This document shows, piece by piece, positions 62,501-64,000 of a stretch of 64,000 nt of DNA. A program made the translations under genes and the position numbers. Within the stretch, counting starts at the first letter, position 1; each line of letters begins with the position of its first letter. The notes below the pieces were generated by a model that was not told the DNA's origin, made no database searches, and saw only the letters and a program-made list of their open reading frames with translations. The stretch comes from Henricia sp. BOLD:AAB3569 (taxonomy: Eukaryota > Echinodermata > Asteroidea > Spinulosida > Echinasteridae): NCBI GenBank assembly GCA_037783545.1, contig JBBELK010001465.1, positions 124,001 to 188,000 on the forward strand, written 5' to 3'.

Positions 62501-64000
62501 TGCCGACGTTTGGACCACACTTTGACCAAATTGCCGAGCCAAACTGCGGTGCGTTAACGACAGTCCGAATGACTGAGCATGCGCACAACTCAGGAGTACC
62601 CCAAAGAGGTGTGTACAGACAGCCACCGTTTGCGTGAGAGCAGTCAGGAAGCCTCAACCCAGTTTTTTCTAAACTTTGAAATTTCTCTGCCATTTCCCGG
62701 CGAAAGTCTGTCAATTTTTTATGACAAGTGCGCAATATAGAGAGTTTAGGGCATGCAAAATTTGAAGTTCGTCGGAACATTTTTCGACCTCCAAATTCGC
62801 CGACGTTTGGACCACACTTTGTCCAAATTGCCGAGCCAAACTGTGGTGCGTTAACGACAGTCCGAATGACTGAGCATGCGCACAACTCAGGAGTACCCCA
62901 AAGAGGTGTGTACAGACAGCCACGGTTTGAGTGAGAGCAGTCAGGAAGCCTCAACCCAGTTTTTTCTAAACTTTGAAATTTCTCTGCCATTTCCCGGCGA
63001 AAGTCTGTCAATGTTTTATGACAAGTGCGCAATATAGAGAGTTTAGGGCATGCACAATTTGAAGTTCGTCGGAACATTTTTCGACCTCCAAATTTGCCGA
63101 CGTTTGGACCACACTTTGACCAAATTGCCGAGCCAAACTGCGGTGCGTTAACGACAGTCCGAATGACTGAGCATGCGCACAACTCAGGAGTACCCCAAAG
63201 AGGTGTGTACAGACAGCCACGGTTTGCGTGAGAGCAGTCAGGAAGCCTCAACCCAGTTTTTTCTAAACTTTGAAATTTCTCTGCCATTTCCCGGCGAAAG
63301 TCTGTCAATTTTTTATGACAAGTGCGCAATATAGAGAGTTTAGGGCATGCAAAATTTGAAGTTCGTCGGAACATTTTTCGACCTCCAAATTTGCCGACGT
63401 TTGGACCACACTTTGACCAAATTGCCGAGCCAAACTGCGGTGCGTTAACGACAGTCCGAATGACTGAGCATGCGCACAACTCAGGAGTACCCCAAAGAGG
63501 TGTGTACAGACAGCCACGGTTTGCGTGAGAGCAGTCAGGAAGCCTCAACCCAGTTTTTTCTAAACTTTGAAATTTCTCTGCCATTTCCCGGCGAAAGTCT
63601 GTCAATTTTTTATGACAAGTGCGCAATATAGAGAGTTTAGGGCATGCAAAATTTGAAGTTCGTCGGAACATTTTTCGACCCCCAAATTTGCCGACGTTTG
63701 GACCACACTTTGACCAAATTGCCGAGCCAAACTGCGGTGCGTTAACGACAGTCCGAATGACTGAGCATGCGCACAACTCAGGAGTACCCCAAAGAGGTGT
63801 GTACAGACAGCCACCGTTTGCGTGAGAGCAGTCAGGAAGCCTCAACCCAGTTTTTTCTAAACTTTGAAATTTCTCTGCCATTTCCCGGCGAAAGTCTGTC
63901 AATTTTTTATGACAAGTGCGCAATATAGAGAGTTTAGGGCATGCAAAATTTGAAGTTCGTCGGAACATTTTTCGACCTCCAAATTCGCCGACGTTTGGAC
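56596..64000 (+). repeat. 297-bp satellite array, segment 4 (about 25 monomers)
   Basis: Uninterrupted array to the window end. Monomers near 57041-57290, 59130-59370 and 63000-63230 carry AATGTTTTATG and GCACAATTTG, the flank of subfamily II inserts, yet have an intact ATTGCC-GAG site with no insert. One monomer has TTTAAAATTTC and GGTGAAAG near 60300-60325. The array continues past the window. Confidence 0.96.
57600..64000 (+). repeat. Tandem 13-monomer repeat (3861 bp), second copy cut by window end
   Basis: Variants recur at exactly 3861 bp (13 x 297): CCACCGTTTGCG (57873/61734), CTGTCATTTCCC (58232/62093), GTTCGTGGGAAC (58313/62174), TTTGTCCAAATT (58957/62818), GGTTTGAGTGAG (59065/62926), GACCCCCAAA (59816/63677) and AAATTCGCC (60121/63982). 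A difference is CCCGTCGAAAG near 62399 against CCCGGCGAAAG near 58538. The first copy begins after about 57600, because GTCAGAAAG near 57595 is not shared. Confidence 0.9.

Noticed and set aside
53-63825. Repeated 68- to 80-codon plus-strand and 61- to 70-codon minus-strand frames in every monomer
   Set aside because: They overlap one another in the same 297 bp, vary with the T- and C-runs (the 80-codon form is simply the five-C monomer read out of frame), and show no coding signature.
1-64000. CRISPR array
   Set aside because: Repeats are 297 bp and directly adjacent, with no short repeats alternating with unique spacers and no cas genes.
1-64000. rRNA spacer, tRNA genes or telomeric repeat
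   Set aside because: No rRNA core sequence, no tRNA A/B boxes with a foldable cloverleaf, and no short G-rich telomere motif were seen on either strand.
1-64000. Inverted segments or strand switches within the array
   Set aside because: Landmark motifs keep the same orientation from start to end; I saw no monomer or insert in reverse.

Overview
The window is satellite DNA and contains no gene I can support. About 57 kb of the 64 kb is one head-to-tail array of a 297-bp monomer (roughly 192 monomer equivalents, about 46% GC), all in one orientation and mostly differing by only a few bases. The rest, about 6.9 kb, is eleven copies of a second unrelated unit (589-703 bp, or 613-663 bp with a satellite-derived right end) that sits at exactly the same point of the monomer each time and always in the same orientation. 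A long, nearly identical satellite array of this kind points to a eukaryotic genome, in a heterochromatic, (peri)centromeric or subtelomeric block. I cannot name the organism or place the array on a chromosome from the sequence.

Layout: 1-20368 uninterrupted 297-bp array. In its first 5 kb nearly every monomer has its own private substitutions; later there are higher-order repeats of 6 monomers (about 9.2-14.3 kb) and 4 monomers (about 17.3-19.4 kb). Insert 1 is at 20369-21028. Six monomers follow, then insert 2 at 22812-23514. From 23515 to 45518 there is a 22-kb array built of local amplifications (trimers, dimers) and a 13-monomer block present twice, 7435 bp apart and almost identical. 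From 45519 to 56595 lies a cluster of nine inserts separated by whole numbers of monomers (1, 1, 2, 1, 2, about 4, 6, 1). From 56596 to the end the array is plain again and carries a tandem 13-monomer (3861-bp) duplication that runs off the window.

The most interesting signal is the insert. It always joins the monomer between ATTGCC and GAG, in at least four different flanking monomer haplotypes. Several monomers elsewhere in the window have the same flanking variants but no insert, with the joint intact, giving filled/empty pairs. The insert has a 10-bp-arm hairpin 12 nt from one end, a 67/47-bp internal minisatellite that varies in copy number, and a copy of 23 bp of satellite at its other end. 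It behaves like a single-site passenger or non-autonomous element being spread through a satellite, either by repeated site-specific insertion or by conversion/unequal exchange.

The long open frames on the minus strand (up to 1268 codons) come from the repeat: 297 is 3 x 99 and one frame of the monomer has no stop. They are cut by poly-T length changes and by a nonsense variant that has spread to several monomers, so I do not call them genes. There are no recognisable rRNA, tRNA, CRISPR or intact transposase/reverse-transcriptase sequences.
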